From: an uncultured beta proteobacterium
Lineage (GTDB): Bacteria > Pseudomonadota > Gammaproteobacteria > Burkholderiales > Burkholderiaceae_C
Assembly (NCBI GenBank): GCA_903870955.1
Contig: CAIQEX010000334.1
Span: 1 to 7,027, forward strand
Reading direction: 5' to 3'
Length of the DNA stretch: 7,027 bases
Shown: positions 1 to 6,613 of the stretch, piece after piece
Layout of the letters: the number at the start of each line of letters is the position of its first letter
Position numbering within the stretch: the stretch's first letter is position 1
Notes under the pieces: generated by a model
What the model was told of the DNA's origin: nothing
The model's input: only the letters and a program-made list of their open reading frames with translations
Databases searched by the model: none
Position numbers and translations under genes: made by a program

Positions 1-306
1 CTTTCCAACACCAAACGCTACAAAGCATTTGAACTACCGGTTCATATCGGGCGGGTTCGCAACGTGGAGTTTGTTGTCAATGATCCACGGGTTTCAAGAA
101 CCCACGCCCGGCTTGAGTGGCGCAACGGCAGCGTGATCTTGGTAGACCTCAGTTCCTATGGCAGTTGGATACGCTTTTCTGGCGCCAACGGTGCAGATGT
201 TTTGCTGCGGCGTGAAGAGTGCGTGCTGCATGGTGAGGGTGAACTCGCTCTAGGCGCGTCGTTTGCGGATACCAGCGTGCCAACTGTGCATTTCAAAGTG
301 GTGTGA
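1..306 (+). CDS. FHA-domain protein, C-terminal part (5' end outside window)
   Basis: The reading frame is open from the left edge and ends at TGA 304-306, leaving 101 visible residues. They form most of a forkhead-associated (FHA) domain, a phosphothreonine-peptide binding fold. Visible residue 17-18 is the GR of the first conserved turn, and residues 32-35 (SRTH) match the SxxH phosphopeptide-binding loop. The later loop reads DLSSYGSWI where the classic FHA motif has an N-G-T. The GTG at 64 lies inside the domain, after the GR, so it is not the true start. The domain sits at the extreme C-terminus, so the missing part is an N-terminal effector or other domain. In Burkholderiales such C-terminal FHA domains occur on adenylate/guanylate cyclase-type proteins, but nothing in this window shows what the rest is. 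The gene is convergent with the ankyrin gene. Confidence 0.8.
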   Translation, partial: LSNTKRYKAFELPVHIGRVRNVEFVVNDPRVSRTHARLEWRNGSVILVDLSSYGSWIRFSGANGADVLLRREECVLHGEGELALGASFADTSVPTVHFKVV

Positions 307-324
307 TCTTTTTTTGTGGGCCAC

Positions 325-363
325 GTTTATTAACATAATATACATCGTATGAAGTAAATAAAC
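325..363. repeat. AT-rich imperfect inverted repeat between convergent genes
   Basis: The arms GTTTATTAAC (325-334) and GTAAATAAAC (354-363) are complementary at 9 of 10 positions. Inside them ATAC (340-343) and GTAT (347-350) form a second small stem around a 3-nt loop. The element lies between the stop codons of the FHA gene and the ankyrin gene, where a two-way transcription stop would be expected. Neither side has a T tract directly after the stem, so a standard intrinsic terminator is not shown. A T7 run (309-315) lies just after the FHA stop codon, but I see no strong GC-rich stem before it. Confidence 0.45.
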
Positions 364-367
364 ACGG

Positions 368-379
368 CAGATGCATCTG
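368..379. repeat. Perfect 12-bp palindrome CAGATGCATCTG
   Basis: CAGATG (368-373) is followed directly by its reverse complement CATCTG (374-379). It lies 12 bp beyond the ankyrin stop codon, in the same convergent gap as the larger AT-rich inverted repeat. It could be a protein-binding site or part of a transcript-end structure. It may also be chance, and no T tract follows on either strand. Confidence 0.35.
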
Positions 380-391
380 TTCCATGGGCGC

Positions 392-1048
392 TTACCAGGA
401 AGCTGCCGGTTTGCTCAGGCGAATCGAAGCTGCAATCAGCGCCACTGCATCTTCGCGATGGGCCTTTTGGGCAAAGTCCAAAGCTGTGAGTCCCAGGGCA
501 TTTTTAATGCTGGTATCTGCACCGGCATCCAGCAAAACTTTCACAGTTTCAGGAGAACCATACATGGCGGCCATCATCAACGGCGTACTGCCGTTGGGAG
601 ACTCCGCATCGATATAGGCGTAATGCTCCAAAAGGAATTGCACAATTTTGGCGTTACCACTGGTTGCCGCGTAATGCAGTGGCGCCCAACCTGGCTTGTT
701 CACATCTGCGTCCCGCGCCACCAATTGCGCACAGAGCTCCATTTGCCCCTTCAGAGCCGCAAGCATCAGAGGACTTTCATCCTTGTCGGACCGCACCTCA
801 ACCCGTGTATCAGGGTGCGCAATCAGCAACTGGGCAACCGCCTTGGCGGGTCGCCGCAAGGCAAGCAAAAGCGCCGGTTGCCCCTTGGAATCGACGCTAT
901 TGGGATCAAAGCCGCGGTTGAGGAGCCTCTGAACGGACGCTGCGTCGTCCACTTCAATGGCGTGAAAAAAATCCTCGTAAGAACCCGCAAAAGCCAGTGA
1001 ATATCCAATTAAAACAATTAGATATACCAACTTCTTAAAGTAATTCAT
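392..1048 (-). CDS. Exported ankyrin-repeat protein
   Basis: This is a 218-residue protein with an ATG start at 1048 and a TAA stop at 394-392. Residues 1-21 form a signal peptide: a basic start (KK at 5-6), a hydrophobic core and an AFA|GS cleavage site, so it is probably periplasmic. From about residue 24 to 210 it is a row of about five ankyrin repeats. Clear repeats carry SPLMLAALKGQMELC, APLHYAATSGNAKIVQFLL, TPLMMAAMYGSPETVKVLL and TALDFAQKAHREDAVALI. No catalytic domain is present, so a protein-binding role is the safe reading; the partner is unknown. The start lies 5 nt after the tatD stop with only a weak GAG ahead of it, which suggests it is the last cistron of the mltG-tatD operon. 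The N-terminus and the upstream leader are more AT-rich than the rest. Confidence 0.85.
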   Translation of the reverse strand: MNYFKKLVYLIVLIGYSLAFAGSYEDFFHAIEVDDAASVQRLLNRGFDPNSVDSKGQPALLLALRRPAKAVAQLLIAHPDTRVEVRSDKDESPLMLAALKGQMELCAQLVARDADVNKPGWAPLHYAATSGNAKIVQFLLEHYAYIDAESPNGSTPLMMAAMYGSPETVKVLLDAGADTSIKNALGLTALDFAQKAHREDAVALIAASIRLSKPAASW

Positions 1049-1053
1049 AAACT

Positions 1054-1842
1054 CTAATCCACACCAAAAAGATGGGAAAAGTTCCGACTGGTCGCGCTGG
1101 CAATGGTCTCGACATCAACACCCCGCACCATGGCTATTTGCTTGGCCACATAAGGAACGAAAGAAGGATTATTGGTTTTTCCACGAAAAGGGACCGGCGC
1201 CAGATACGGGCTGTCGGTCTCAATAAGCATCCGGTCGAGGGGCACCATAGCTGCCACATCGCGCAAATCCTGTGCCGTTTTAAAGGTCACGATGCCGGAA
1301 AACGAGATGTAAAACCCCAGATCCAGGGCGGCCCTGGCAACCTCCATGGTTTCGGTAAAACAGTGAAAAACGCCACCCGCAGAACCCACGCTGCCGTCCT
1401 CCCCCTCTTGCTGTAGCAATGCCAGGGTGTCGGCAGAAGAACTGCGGGTGTGAATAACGAGCGGTTTTTTCAATTCGCGCGCGGCGCGGATATGCACCCT
1501 GAAGCGCTCGCGCTGCCACTCCATATCCGCAATGCTACGGCCGTTCAGGCGGTAATAATCCAGACCGGTTTCGCCAATCGCAACCACCTTGGGCATAGCC
1601 CCCAGCCGCAGCAAATCTTCAAAACCAGGTTCAGCAACGCCTTCATTGTCCGGATGCACCCCGGCACTGGCCCAAAAATTGTCATATTTCAGGGCCAACT
1701 GGTGGACTGTGGGGAACTCCTCCAGCGTCGTGCAAATACACAAGGCACGCGTTACCTGGGCCTCCACCATGGCTTGGCGAATGGTGTCGATTGACTCAGA
1801 TAACTCGGGGAAGGCAAGGTGGCAGTGGGAATCTGTGAACAC
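1054..1842 (-). CDS. tatD: TatD-family metal-dependent hydrolase (TatD/YcfH type)
   Basis: This 262-residue protein has the full length of TatD-type hydrolases, which are TIM-barrel, two-metal enzymes with 3'-5' deoxyribonuclease or related phosphoesterase activity in the cytoplasm. The metal ligands are in place: H6 and H8 in TDSHCHL, E91 in AIGETGLDYY, H131 in VIHTR, H160 in FHCF and D210 in IETDSPYLAPVP. The start is a GTG at 1842 whose G is also the last base of the pilZ stop codon (TAGTG, 1-nt overlap). No Shine-Dalgarno site is visible upstream, so translation probably depends on ribosomes finishing pilZ. By position it matches the tatD paralog that follows pilZ in Pseudomonas. The family name is certain; whether this copy is nuclease, D-aminoacyl-tRNA deacylase or something else is not shown by sequence. 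Confidence 0.93.
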   Translation of the reverse strand: MFTDSHCHLAFPELSESIDTIRQAMVEAQVTRALCICTTLEEFPTVHQLALKYDNFWASAGVHPDNEGVAEPGFEDLLRLGAMPKVVAIGETGLDYYRLNGRSIADMEWQRERFRVHIRAARELKKPLVIHTRSSSADTLALLQQEGEDGSVGSAGGVFHCFTETMEVARAALDLGFYISFSGIVTFKTAQDLRDVAAMVPLDRMLIETDSPYLAPVPFRGKTNNPSFVPYVAKQIAMVRGVDVETIASATSRNFSHLFGVD

Positions 1843-2207
1843 TAGATAGTCTGCGTGGGACGCTCGGAAGCCAGGTGGGCACCCAGAATTTCCTCAATTC
1901 TGAGCCGCAAAGCACGGGTTTTTTCATCCTTGGGAAACATGATTCCCACACCCTGGGTACGGCCGCCGGCAGATTTGGCAGGTGTCACCCAGGCCACTTT
2001 GCCTGCCACCGGGTAGCGCTGAAGATCGTCTGGCAGTGACAACAATACATACACGTCGTCACCGAGTTCGTAATCCCGCGTGGTCGGTATAAAAACACCG
2101 CCATCGGTAAAGGCCGGAATATAGGCTGCGTAAAGCGCCGCCTTTTCCTTGATGGAAAGCTGGATGACGCTGGGTCTGGGAGTTGCGGAATTGGTACTTT
2201 TGGACAT
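1842..2207 (-). CDS. pilZ: PilZ, type IV pilus assembly protein
   Basis: This single-domain, 121-residue protein resembles the founding PilZ of Pseudomonas aeruginosa in length and in blocks such as LSIKEKAALYAAYIP, GGVFIPT, YELGDDVYVLL, PVAGKVAWVTP, GVGIMF and the C-terminal SERPTQT. PilZ works in type IV pilus biogenesis in the cytoplasm, acting with the pilus motor ATPase PilB and the EAL protein FimX. Like that protein it lacks the RxxxR and (D/N)xSxxG c-di-GMP-binding motifs of most PilZ domains, so it probably does not bind c-di-GMP directly. The ATG at 2207 is 3 nt past the holB stop and has no clear Shine-Dalgarno site, so coupling to holB is likely. It overlaps tatD by one base. The neighbours are replication and nucleotide genes, not pilus genes, as in Pseudomonas. 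Confidence 0.92.
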   Translation of the reverse strand: MSKSTNSATPRPSVIQLSIKEKAALYAAYIPAFTDGGVFIPTTRDYELGDDVYVLLSLPDDLQRYPVAGKVAWVTPAKSAGGRTQGVGIMFPKDEKTRALRLRIEEILGAHLASERPTQTI

Positions 2208-2210
2208 GGT

Positions 2211-3230
2211 TTAGAGGGAAGAGTTTAGGGCCGTTCGGGCCTGCTCTACAAGCGCTTCTTGCATCAACCCCCCATTAAAAGGGTGCTCCATCGTGCGCCG
2301 ACTGTGCTTCAAAGCAACAGACCAATGAGAAAGCGCTGCCAGTGAAGGGTTAAACCCTGGCCGAGGCGGCTTCAGTTCAAAAAATCGGGTCGGCGCGCCC
2401 TGCTGTGCAGCCAGACTGTCGTGGCATAGCTTCTGTAATGCATCAACCAGTTCTGTGACTGGCCAATCCCGCACGAAGCCGGTTTCACCCGCTGCCATGG
2501 CTGACGGGAAGCGCAGCCAGTCGTCCGCTTTGCGACCACTGGCCTGCAGCACCAGCACGTCATCCGGGCGACCACCGGCCACACGCAATAAACGCTGGGC
2601 CTCATCCGCACCAAGCCCTTGCTCCTGCAACCATTGCTGAGCCACCGGAAAGTCCGGCCAGATCATTGCGTGCCCAAGACAGCGGCTGCGTATGGTGGGC
2701 AATAGTTGGTGTGAGGACTCGGTCGCCAAAACAAAACGCACGTCACCCGGTGGCTCTTCCAAGGTCTTTAACAACGCGTTGGCGGTTATGGCATTCATTT
2801 GCTCGGCTGGGTAGACCAGCACCGCTTTGCCTCGGCCTCTGGCGCTGGTGCGCTGAGAAAATTCAATCGCATCACGCATGGCATCGACCCGGATTTCGCG
2901 GCTGGCTTTGCGTTTTTTGTCGTCAATATCGGCTTGGGCTTTTTCTGACAAGGGCCAGCCCAATTCAAGCATCGTGGTTTCCGGCATGAGCACACACAAG
3001 TCTGCATGGGTTCGCACGTCAATCGCGTGGCAGCTTGGACACTGGCCACAAGCCCCGTTTTCATCGGGCGTCTCGCACAACCACGCCCGCACCAGCTCCA
3101 ACGCCAGGCGGTACTGTCCAAGTCCTGAAGGCCCATGCAGCAACCAGGCGTGTCCCTGTTGACTCAACAATTGCCTGGTTTGCGTTGCAATCCATGGCGC
3201 CGCACCAGGGCGAACCACAGCGTCTGTCAT
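2211..3230 (-). CDS. holB: DNA polymerase III subunit delta prime
   Basis: This 339-residue AAA+-type protein is the delta prime subunit of the clamp loader, which opens the beta clamp and places it on primed DNA. A zinc module is formed by C52, C61, C64 and C67 (CX8CX2CX2C). The P-loop (GPSGLGQYR, 33-41) has Gln where ATPases have Lys; a dead P-loop is typical of delta prime, which does not hydrolyse [14 protein letters not shown] (151-161) and TIRSRC (179-184) are the family's other signatures. The frame is open for another 35 codons upstream, but the ATG at 3230 is preferred. It gives the usual length, overlaps the tmk stop by 4 nt (ATGA) and has an AAGGG ribosome site 8 nt upstream. The extension would lie inside tmk. 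Confidence 0.95.
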   Translation of the reverse strand: MTDAVVRPGAAPWIATQTRQLLSQQGHAWLLHGPSGLGQYRLALELVRAWLCETPDENGACGQCPSCHAIDVRTHADLCVLMPETTMLELGWPLSEKAQADIDDKKRKASREIRVDAMRDAIEFSQRTSARGRGKAVLVYPAEQMNAITANALLKTLEEPPGDVRFVLATESSHQLLPTIRSRCLGHAMIWPDFPVAQQWLQEQGLGADEAQRLLRVAGGRPDDVLVLQASGRKADDWLRFPSAMAAGETGFVRDWPVTELVDALQKLCHDSLAAQQGAPTRFFELKPPRPGFNPSLAALSHWSVALKHSRRTMEHPFNGGLMQEALVEQARTALNSSL

Positions 3231-3853
3231 GGCAAGAGCCCTTTTTGGCGTACCGAAGCCAAAACATCGGCCCATACCTGCTGCGGTGTCTGATTCGCAT
3301 CGATGCGGGCAAAACGACCACTCGCTGCTGCGCAACGACGTGCATAGCCCGCCACCACATTCTTGAAAAAAGCCAGCGGTTGGGCTTCAAACTTATCCGG
3401 CACACGGGCACCGACCAAGCGCGTCGCTGCCACTTCGGGCGGCAAATCGAACCAGATCGTCAGTTCGGGTTGCAATAAGGTAGCGCCACCCTGAACCCAC
3501 TGCTCCAAAGATGACAACACATCCCAGTCGAAACCGCGCCCACCGCCCTGGTAGGCAAAAGTGGCATCGGTAAACCGGTCACACAACACCACCTCACCCC
3601 GCTCAAGTGCCAGTCGGATGACCCGGACAATATGGTCACGACGGGCCGCAAAAACCAGCAAAGCTTCGGTCATGGCGTCCATCGCATCGTTCAGCACCAG
3701 GGTGCGCAACTGCTCGGCCAAGGGCGTTCCGCCCGGCTCCCGCGTCAGCACGACCACCCTGCCCTGTGCGCGAAAAGCCGTCGCCAATGCATCAATGTGG
3801 GTGGACTTACCTGCCCCGTCTATGCCTTCAAAACTGATGAATAGTCCACTCAT
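3227..3853 (-). CDS. tmk: Thymidylate kinase (dTMP kinase)
   Basis: The enzyme phosphorylates dTMP to dTDP with ATP, the last specific step of dTTP supply, in the cytoplasm. The 208-residue length is normal. The P-loop GIDGAGKST is at residues 10-18, TREPGGTP at 37-44 forms the dTMP-side loop, and the DR motif is at 92-93 followed by [12 protein letters not shown]. The P-loop has no Arg in the position used by type I enzymes, while the lid region carries Arg residues (R145, R150), consistent with the type II arrangement of E. coli. The ATG at 3853 shares its A-T bases with the mltG stop (TAATG, 1-nt overlap). No Shine-Dalgarno site is visible, so translation is probably coupled to mltG. It overlaps holB by 4 nt at its 3' end. 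Confidence 0.96.
   Translation of the reverse strand: MSGLFISFEGIDGAGKSTHIDALATAFRAQGRVVVLTREPGGTPLAEQLRTLVLNDAMDAMTEALLVFAARRDHIVRVIRLALERGEVVLCDRFTDATFAYQGGGRGFDWDVLSSLEQWVQGGATLLQPELTIWFDLPPEVAATRLVGARVPDKFEAQPLAFFKNVVAGYARRCAAASGRFARIDANQTPQQVWADVLASVRQKGLLP
3239..3243 (-). promoter_or_regulatory. Ribosome binding site of holB
   Basis: AAGGG on the minus strand lies 8 nt before the ATG at 3230, inside the end of tmk. It supports the short holB start over the in-frame upstream extension. It is the only clear Shine-Dalgarno site among the coupled genes of this operon. Confidence 0.5.
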
Positions 3854-4836
3854 TATTGGCCGCGCTGGTACTTGTTGACGGCTCTATTGTGCTCGTCCAG
3901 GGTGACGCTGAACTGGCTGCTGCCGTCGCCGCGCGCCACAAAATAGAGTGCCTTTGAATTCGCTGGCTGCACGGCTGCCAGCAAAGCACCGGTGCCAGGC
4001 ATGGCGATTGGCGTAGGCGGCAGACCACCTCGCACATAGGTATTCCAAGGGGTGTCCGCCAGCAAATCGGCACGACGCAAGTTACCGTCGAATTTGGGGC
4101 CCAGGCCATAAATGACGGTGGGATCCGTTTGCAATCGCATACCAATACGCAGCCGATTGGAAAACACGGCGGCAATTTCCGGACGGTCACTGGCTCTGCC
4201 GGTTTCTTTTTCCACAATACTGGCCAGCGTAAGCGCCTCATCCGCTGATTTCAGTGGCGTCTGCGGTGAGCGCTGGGCCCAGGCAGCCGCCAGCTTTCGG
4301 TCCATGGCACGGGCTGCGCGCTGCAAAACCGCCAAATCGGTACTGCCCTTGGCGTAGGTGTAGGTATCAGGAAAGAAACGCCCTTCGGCGGGCACGCCGG
4401 GCTTACCGATGTTTTGCATCAATTCTTCTGCCGACATCAAGGCCGTGAGAGGCTTGAGCTGTTCGGCCTTCTTTAACGCGTCTCGAACCTGCTGCAGGTT
4501 CCAGCCTTCGACCAGCGTGACACTGCGCAGCGCTTCCTCGCCGCGTACCAGTTTGCTCAGAATACTTTGCGGGCTGCTGTCTCGCTCCAGCTCGTAGTTG
4601 CCAGCCTTGATTGATCTCGCCTGTCCTGACAGGCGAAACCACCAGTACAGCAAGGTTGGGTTGACCATGACACCGGCCTGCTGCACCTGCAATGCCACTT
4701 CCCTGGGACTCGCGCCGGGTTCCACCGACAGGTCTACGGAATCTGAGGTCAGTTGCAACGGACCATTCAGCCACGCATAGCTGCTATAGCCGAGCCCCAA
4801 GGCGGCGATCAACACGACGATTGCAAGTTTGCGCAC
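3853..4836 (-). CDS. mltG: Endolytic murein transglycosylase MltG (YceG family)
   Basis: MltG cuts glycan strands inside nascent peptidoglycan and is thought to set where glycan elongation stops. It is anchored in the inner membrane and faces the periplasm. This 327-residue protein has a basic N-terminus (RK at 2-3) and one membrane segment (about 4-23). A LysM-like part follows (about 35-100), then the catalytic domain. In [10 protein letters not shown]209 is the likely catalytic Glu, matching E218 of E. coli. Other family blocks are EGRFFPDTY (151-159), [12 protein letters not shown] (235-246) and [17 protein letters not shown] (265-281). The start is GTG at 4836. An in-frame TGA lies 24 nt upstream, so no longer form is possible. 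AGGG lies only 2 nt before the start, which is closer than usual. It is the first gene of the operon and is divergent from ygfZ. Confidence 0.95.
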   Translation of the reverse strand: MRKLAIVVLIAALGLGYSSYAWLNGPLQLTSDSVDLSVEPGASPREVALQVQQAGVMVNPTLLYWWFRLSGQARSIKAGNYELERDSSPQSILSKLVRGEEALRSVTLVEGWNLQQVRDALKKAEQLKPLTALMSAEELMQNIGKPGVPAEGRFFPDTYTYAKGSTDLAVLQRAARAMDRKLAAAWAQRSPQTPLKSADEALTLASIVEKETGRASDRPEIAAVFSNRLRIGMRLQTDPTVIYGLGPKFDGNLRRADLLADTPWNTYVRGGLPPTPIAMPGTGALLAAVQPANSKALYFVARGDGSSQFSVTLDEHNRAVNKYQRGQ

Positions 4837-4882
4837 AGCCCTAGGTTTCCAAAGATTTCAAGGGTCGAATCATAATGGACAC
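4837..4882. promoter_or_regulatory. Divergent promoter region between mltG and ygfZ
   Basis: Only 46 bp separate the two divergent starts. On the plus strand CATAAT (4871-4876) is a good -10 candidate, with a weak TTTCCA (4846-4851) 19 bp before it. On the minus strand TATGAT (4874-4869) is a -10 candidate for mltG; its -35 would fall inside the start of ygfZ and is poor. The two -10 candidates overlap in ATCATAAT. If the plus-strand element is right, transcription would begin at about the ygfZ ATG, giving a leaderless or nearly leaderless message. The elements are assigned by eye only. Confidence 0.35.
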
Positions 4883-5836
4883 ATGAACGCAATATTGACC
4901 CCTAACGCTTCAATTGTCCTATCAGCGCCTCGGTTGAACGGCGTCGCCCACCTGCAACATTTGGGTGTCATCCGTGTATCGGGTGAGGACGCGGCCAAGT
5001 TCTTGCACGGCCAATTGACCCAGGACTTTGCCCTTTTGAATCTGGAGCAGGCTCGCCTGGCAGCATTTTGTTCAGCCAAGGGCCGCATGCAGGCCAGTTT
5101 TATTGGCTTCAAACGCAGCCCGACCGAGATACTTTTGGTTTGTAGCCGCGACTTGCTGGCGTCCACGCTAAAGCGCCTGAGCATGTTTGTCATGCGCGCC
5201 AAAGCCAAGCTCACCGACGCGAGCGAGGACTATGGGCTGTATGGGCTGGCCGGTACCGCCACGCAAACGACTGCCCGAAGCGAGCCCTGGGCACTCACCA
5301 CCCTGGGCGAAGCGTCAGTGGTTAATTTGTACCCTGCCAACGGCGTGCCCCGGCAGTTATGGGTGGCGCCTGTCGATGCAAGTGCGCCCCAAGGCGAGGT
5401 TTTGCCGGCAGAAACCTGGGCCTGGAGCGAGGTCCGCAGCGGCGTGGCAACCCTGACCCAGCCGGTTTTTGAGGCTTTTGTTCCCCAAATGCTCAATTAC
5501 GAATCGATCGGTGGCGTTAACTTCAAGAAGGGCTGCTACCCTGGTCAGGAGGTGGTTGCCCGCAGTCAGTTTCGGGGTACTTTGAAGCGCCGGGCCTTTG
5601 TCGCCCATTGCGATGCCTTACCGGTTGTGGGCCAAGAGATCTTTGGCGACCTCGATGCCGAGCAACCTGTAGGCCTCGTCGTGCAGGTCGCGGCAGTTCC
5701 CCAAGGTGGTGGCAGCGATGTCATCGTAAGTCTGCAGCTCAGCGCATTGGAGACCGGGACACTCCACGCCGGTTCCAGCATGGGCCCCCGCCTGCAACTG
5801 CTTGACCTTCCCTATGCCTTGCTGGAAGATATTTAG
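4883..5836 (+). CDS. ygfZ: YgfZ, folate-binding protein for Fe-S enzyme maintenance
   Basis: YgfZ is a tetrahydrofolate-binding protein of the GcvT-like (aminomethyltransferase) fold that helps keep certain Fe-S enzymes, such as MiaB, active under oxidative stress. It acts in the cytoplasm. This 317-residue protein carries the signature KGCYPGQEVVAR with the essential Cys at residue 218, followed by RGTLKRR. The N-terminal part has the GEDAAKFLHGQLTQDF block (folate-domain start) and FCSAKGRMQASF. The frame is open 18 codons further upstream from a TTG, but that start lies inside mltG and adds residues unlike the family, so the ATG at 4883 is chosen. No clear Shine-Dalgarno site precedes it; only GGA lies 4 nt upstream. 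It stands alone as a transcription unit, divergent from mltG. Confidence 0.93.
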   Translation: MNAILTPNASIVLSAPRLNGVAHLQHLGVIRVSGEDAAKFLHGQLTQDFALLNLEQARLAAFCSAKGRMQASFIGFKRSPTEILLVCSRDLLASTLKRLSMFVMRAKAKLTDASEDYGLYGLAGTATQTTARSEPWALTTLGEASVVNLYPANGVPRQLWVAPVDASAPQGEVLPAETWAWSEVRSGVATLTQPVFEAFVPQMLNYESIGGVNFKKGCYPGQEVVARSQFRGTLKRRAFVAHCDALPVVGQEIFGDLDAEQPVGLVVQVAAVPQGGGSDVIVSLQLSALETGTLHAGSSMGPRLQLLDLPYALLEDI

Positions 5837-5938
5837 ATGTTGAAAATTGACAATATTTGAACTGAATCAAGCTCTAACCTGCTGACTTCGGTTTCATAAT
5901 GGCATCAGGCTTTCTCACCCACTGACTGGCGAATATCA
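5837..5938 (+). promoter_or_regulatory. ygfZ-cheZ intergenic region with candidate cheZ promoter
   Basis: This 102-bp gap is more AT-rich than its flanks. It holds a perfect TTGACA (-35 type, 5847-5852), but the best matching -10 (TCTAAC, 5873-5878) is 20 bp away, longer than usual. A second -10-like CATAAT is at 5895-5900 with no good -35. I see no convincing sigma-28 flagellar promoter (TAAA-N15-GCCGATAA): the best fit, near 5875-5899, is poor. No GC-rich stem with a T run ends ygfZ, so read-through from ygfZ into cheZ is possible. Confidence 0.3.
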
Positions 5939-6571
5939 ATGTCCTCACCCCTGACCAAAGAAGAAGCATTTACACGATTGGGTGCCATCACCCGCCAAAT
6001 GCATGAAGCACTGACGGCGCTGGGCAACAACAATTTGCACAATATTGTTCAGGAAATACCCAACGCACGCGACCGTCTGGCTTACGTGGGCAAGATGACC
6101 GAAGACGCTGCCAACAAAGTTCTGACGCTGGTGGAAAAGGCCAAACCCGAATGCAACGACTTGCAAACCCGGGGTGGCCAACTCAATGAATCCCTCAATC
6201 GACTCGCCGCCAACCCGAATATGACCGTCGATCTGGCGCGCGGCATGATGGTGACATGCGGCAAATTTGCCCTTGGCACGGCCGCCTTCGCCGAGCAGCA
6301 AAGCGAAGTGCTGAGCGACATCATGATGGCGCAGGATTTCCAGGATCTCTCGGGTCAGGTCATCCAGAAGGTCATCGACATCATTACCCGCACCGAGCTG
6401 CAGTTGGTGCAGCTGCTCGTGGACAGTTCACCAGAAACTGTGGCCCAGGAGAAAGAACAGGCTCCGGTGGCTCTGTCGGTGGACACCCATGTGCTGACCG
6501 GACCGCAAACCGCCGACAAAGCACTGCAGCAATCCGACGTCGACGATTTATTGGCTTCATTGGGTTTTTAA
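5939..6571 (+). CDS. cheZ: Chemotaxis phosphatase CheZ
   Basis: CheZ speeds dephosphorylation of CheY-P and so ends the tumbling signal at the flagellar motor; it acts in the cytoplasm at the receptor patches. The 210-residue length is close to the 214 of E. coli. The central long helices carry MMAQDFQDLSGQVIQKV (129-145), in which D136 and Q140 match catalytic D143 and Q147 of E. coli. The C-terminal tail QSDVDDLLASLGF (198-210) is the CheY-binding helix. The linker between them (about 163-197) is low in complexity and rich in Val, Gln and Ala. The ATG at 5939 has no clear Shine-Dalgarno site. In many relatives cheZ sits beside cheY in the flagellar/chemotaxis cluster. Here the neighbours are ygfZ and an esterase-type hydrolase, so the gene looks isolated within this window. 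Confidence 0.95.
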   Translation: MSSPLTKEEAFTRLGAITRQMHEALTALGNNNLHNIVQEIPNARDRLAYVGKMTEDAANKVLTLVEKAKPECNDLQTRGGQLNESLNRLAANPNMTVDLARGMMVTCGKFALGTAAFAEQQSEVLSDIMMAQDFQDLSGQVIQKVIDIITRTELQLVQLLVDSSPETVAQEKEQAPVALSVDTHVLTGPQTADKALQQSDVDDLLASLGF

Positions 6572-6576
6572 ACCCA
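6561..6576. repeat. Inverted repeat across the cheZ stop codon
   Basis: TGGGTTT (6561-6567) and AAACCCA (6570-6576) are exact reverse complements separated by two bases, and the cheZ TAA (6569-6571) lies within the repeat. In RNA it would fold as a 6-bp stem with a TTTA loop. No T tract follows on either strand, so it is at best a weak 3'-end structure. Confidence 0.4.
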
Positions 6577-6592
6577 CACCGATTTCCTGGCG

Positions 6593-6613
6593 CTTCGGTA
6601 TTAATTGCCGAAG
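6593..6613. terminator. Candidate stem-loop between convergent cheZ and hydrolase genes
   Basis: CTTCGG (6593-6598) pairs exactly with CCGAAG (6608-6613) around a 9-nt loop. A G bulge allows two more pairs (GC/GC) at the base. The stem overlaps the stop codon of the hydrolase on the minus strand (TAA at 6603-6601). It is placed where a two-way terminator would be expected in the 29-bp convergent gap, but no U run follows in either direction. Assignment as a terminator is therefore weak. Confidence 0.35.

Noticed and set aside
33..41. Possible loss of function in HolB from the Lys-to-Gln change in its P-loop (HolB residues 33-41)
   Set aside because: A degenerate P-loop is normal for delta prime subunits, which do not hydrolyse ATP; the coordinates given here are protein residues and the codons lie near 3108-3134.
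298..315. T7 run after the FHA stop as an intrinsic terminator
   Set aside because: Only a weak bulged stem (CCAACT/AGTGG) precedes it, and that stem ends about 8 nt before the T run; no GC-rich hairpin abuts it.
371..1000. Long open frame (209 codons) on the plus strand opposite the ankyrin gene
   Set aside because: It lies antisense to a gene with clear ankyrin repeats and a signal peptide, and its translation shows no domain and a composition typical of a shadow frame.
2321..2349. Possible mobile element, integration or recombination boundary within the operon
   Set aside because: Reading frames are continuous, base composition is even, and no terminal repeats, transposase or integrase motifs are seen here or elsewhere in the window.
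3231..3335. 35-residue N-terminal extension of HolB
   Set aside because: It lies wholly inside tmk, does not resemble delta prime proteins, and the ATG at 3230 has an ATGA overlap with tmk plus an AAGGG site.
4829..4882. 18-residue N-terminal extension of YgfZ from a TTG
   Set aside because: It starts within mltG on the other strand, gives a non-family N-terminus, and the ATG at 4883 gives a normal-length protein.
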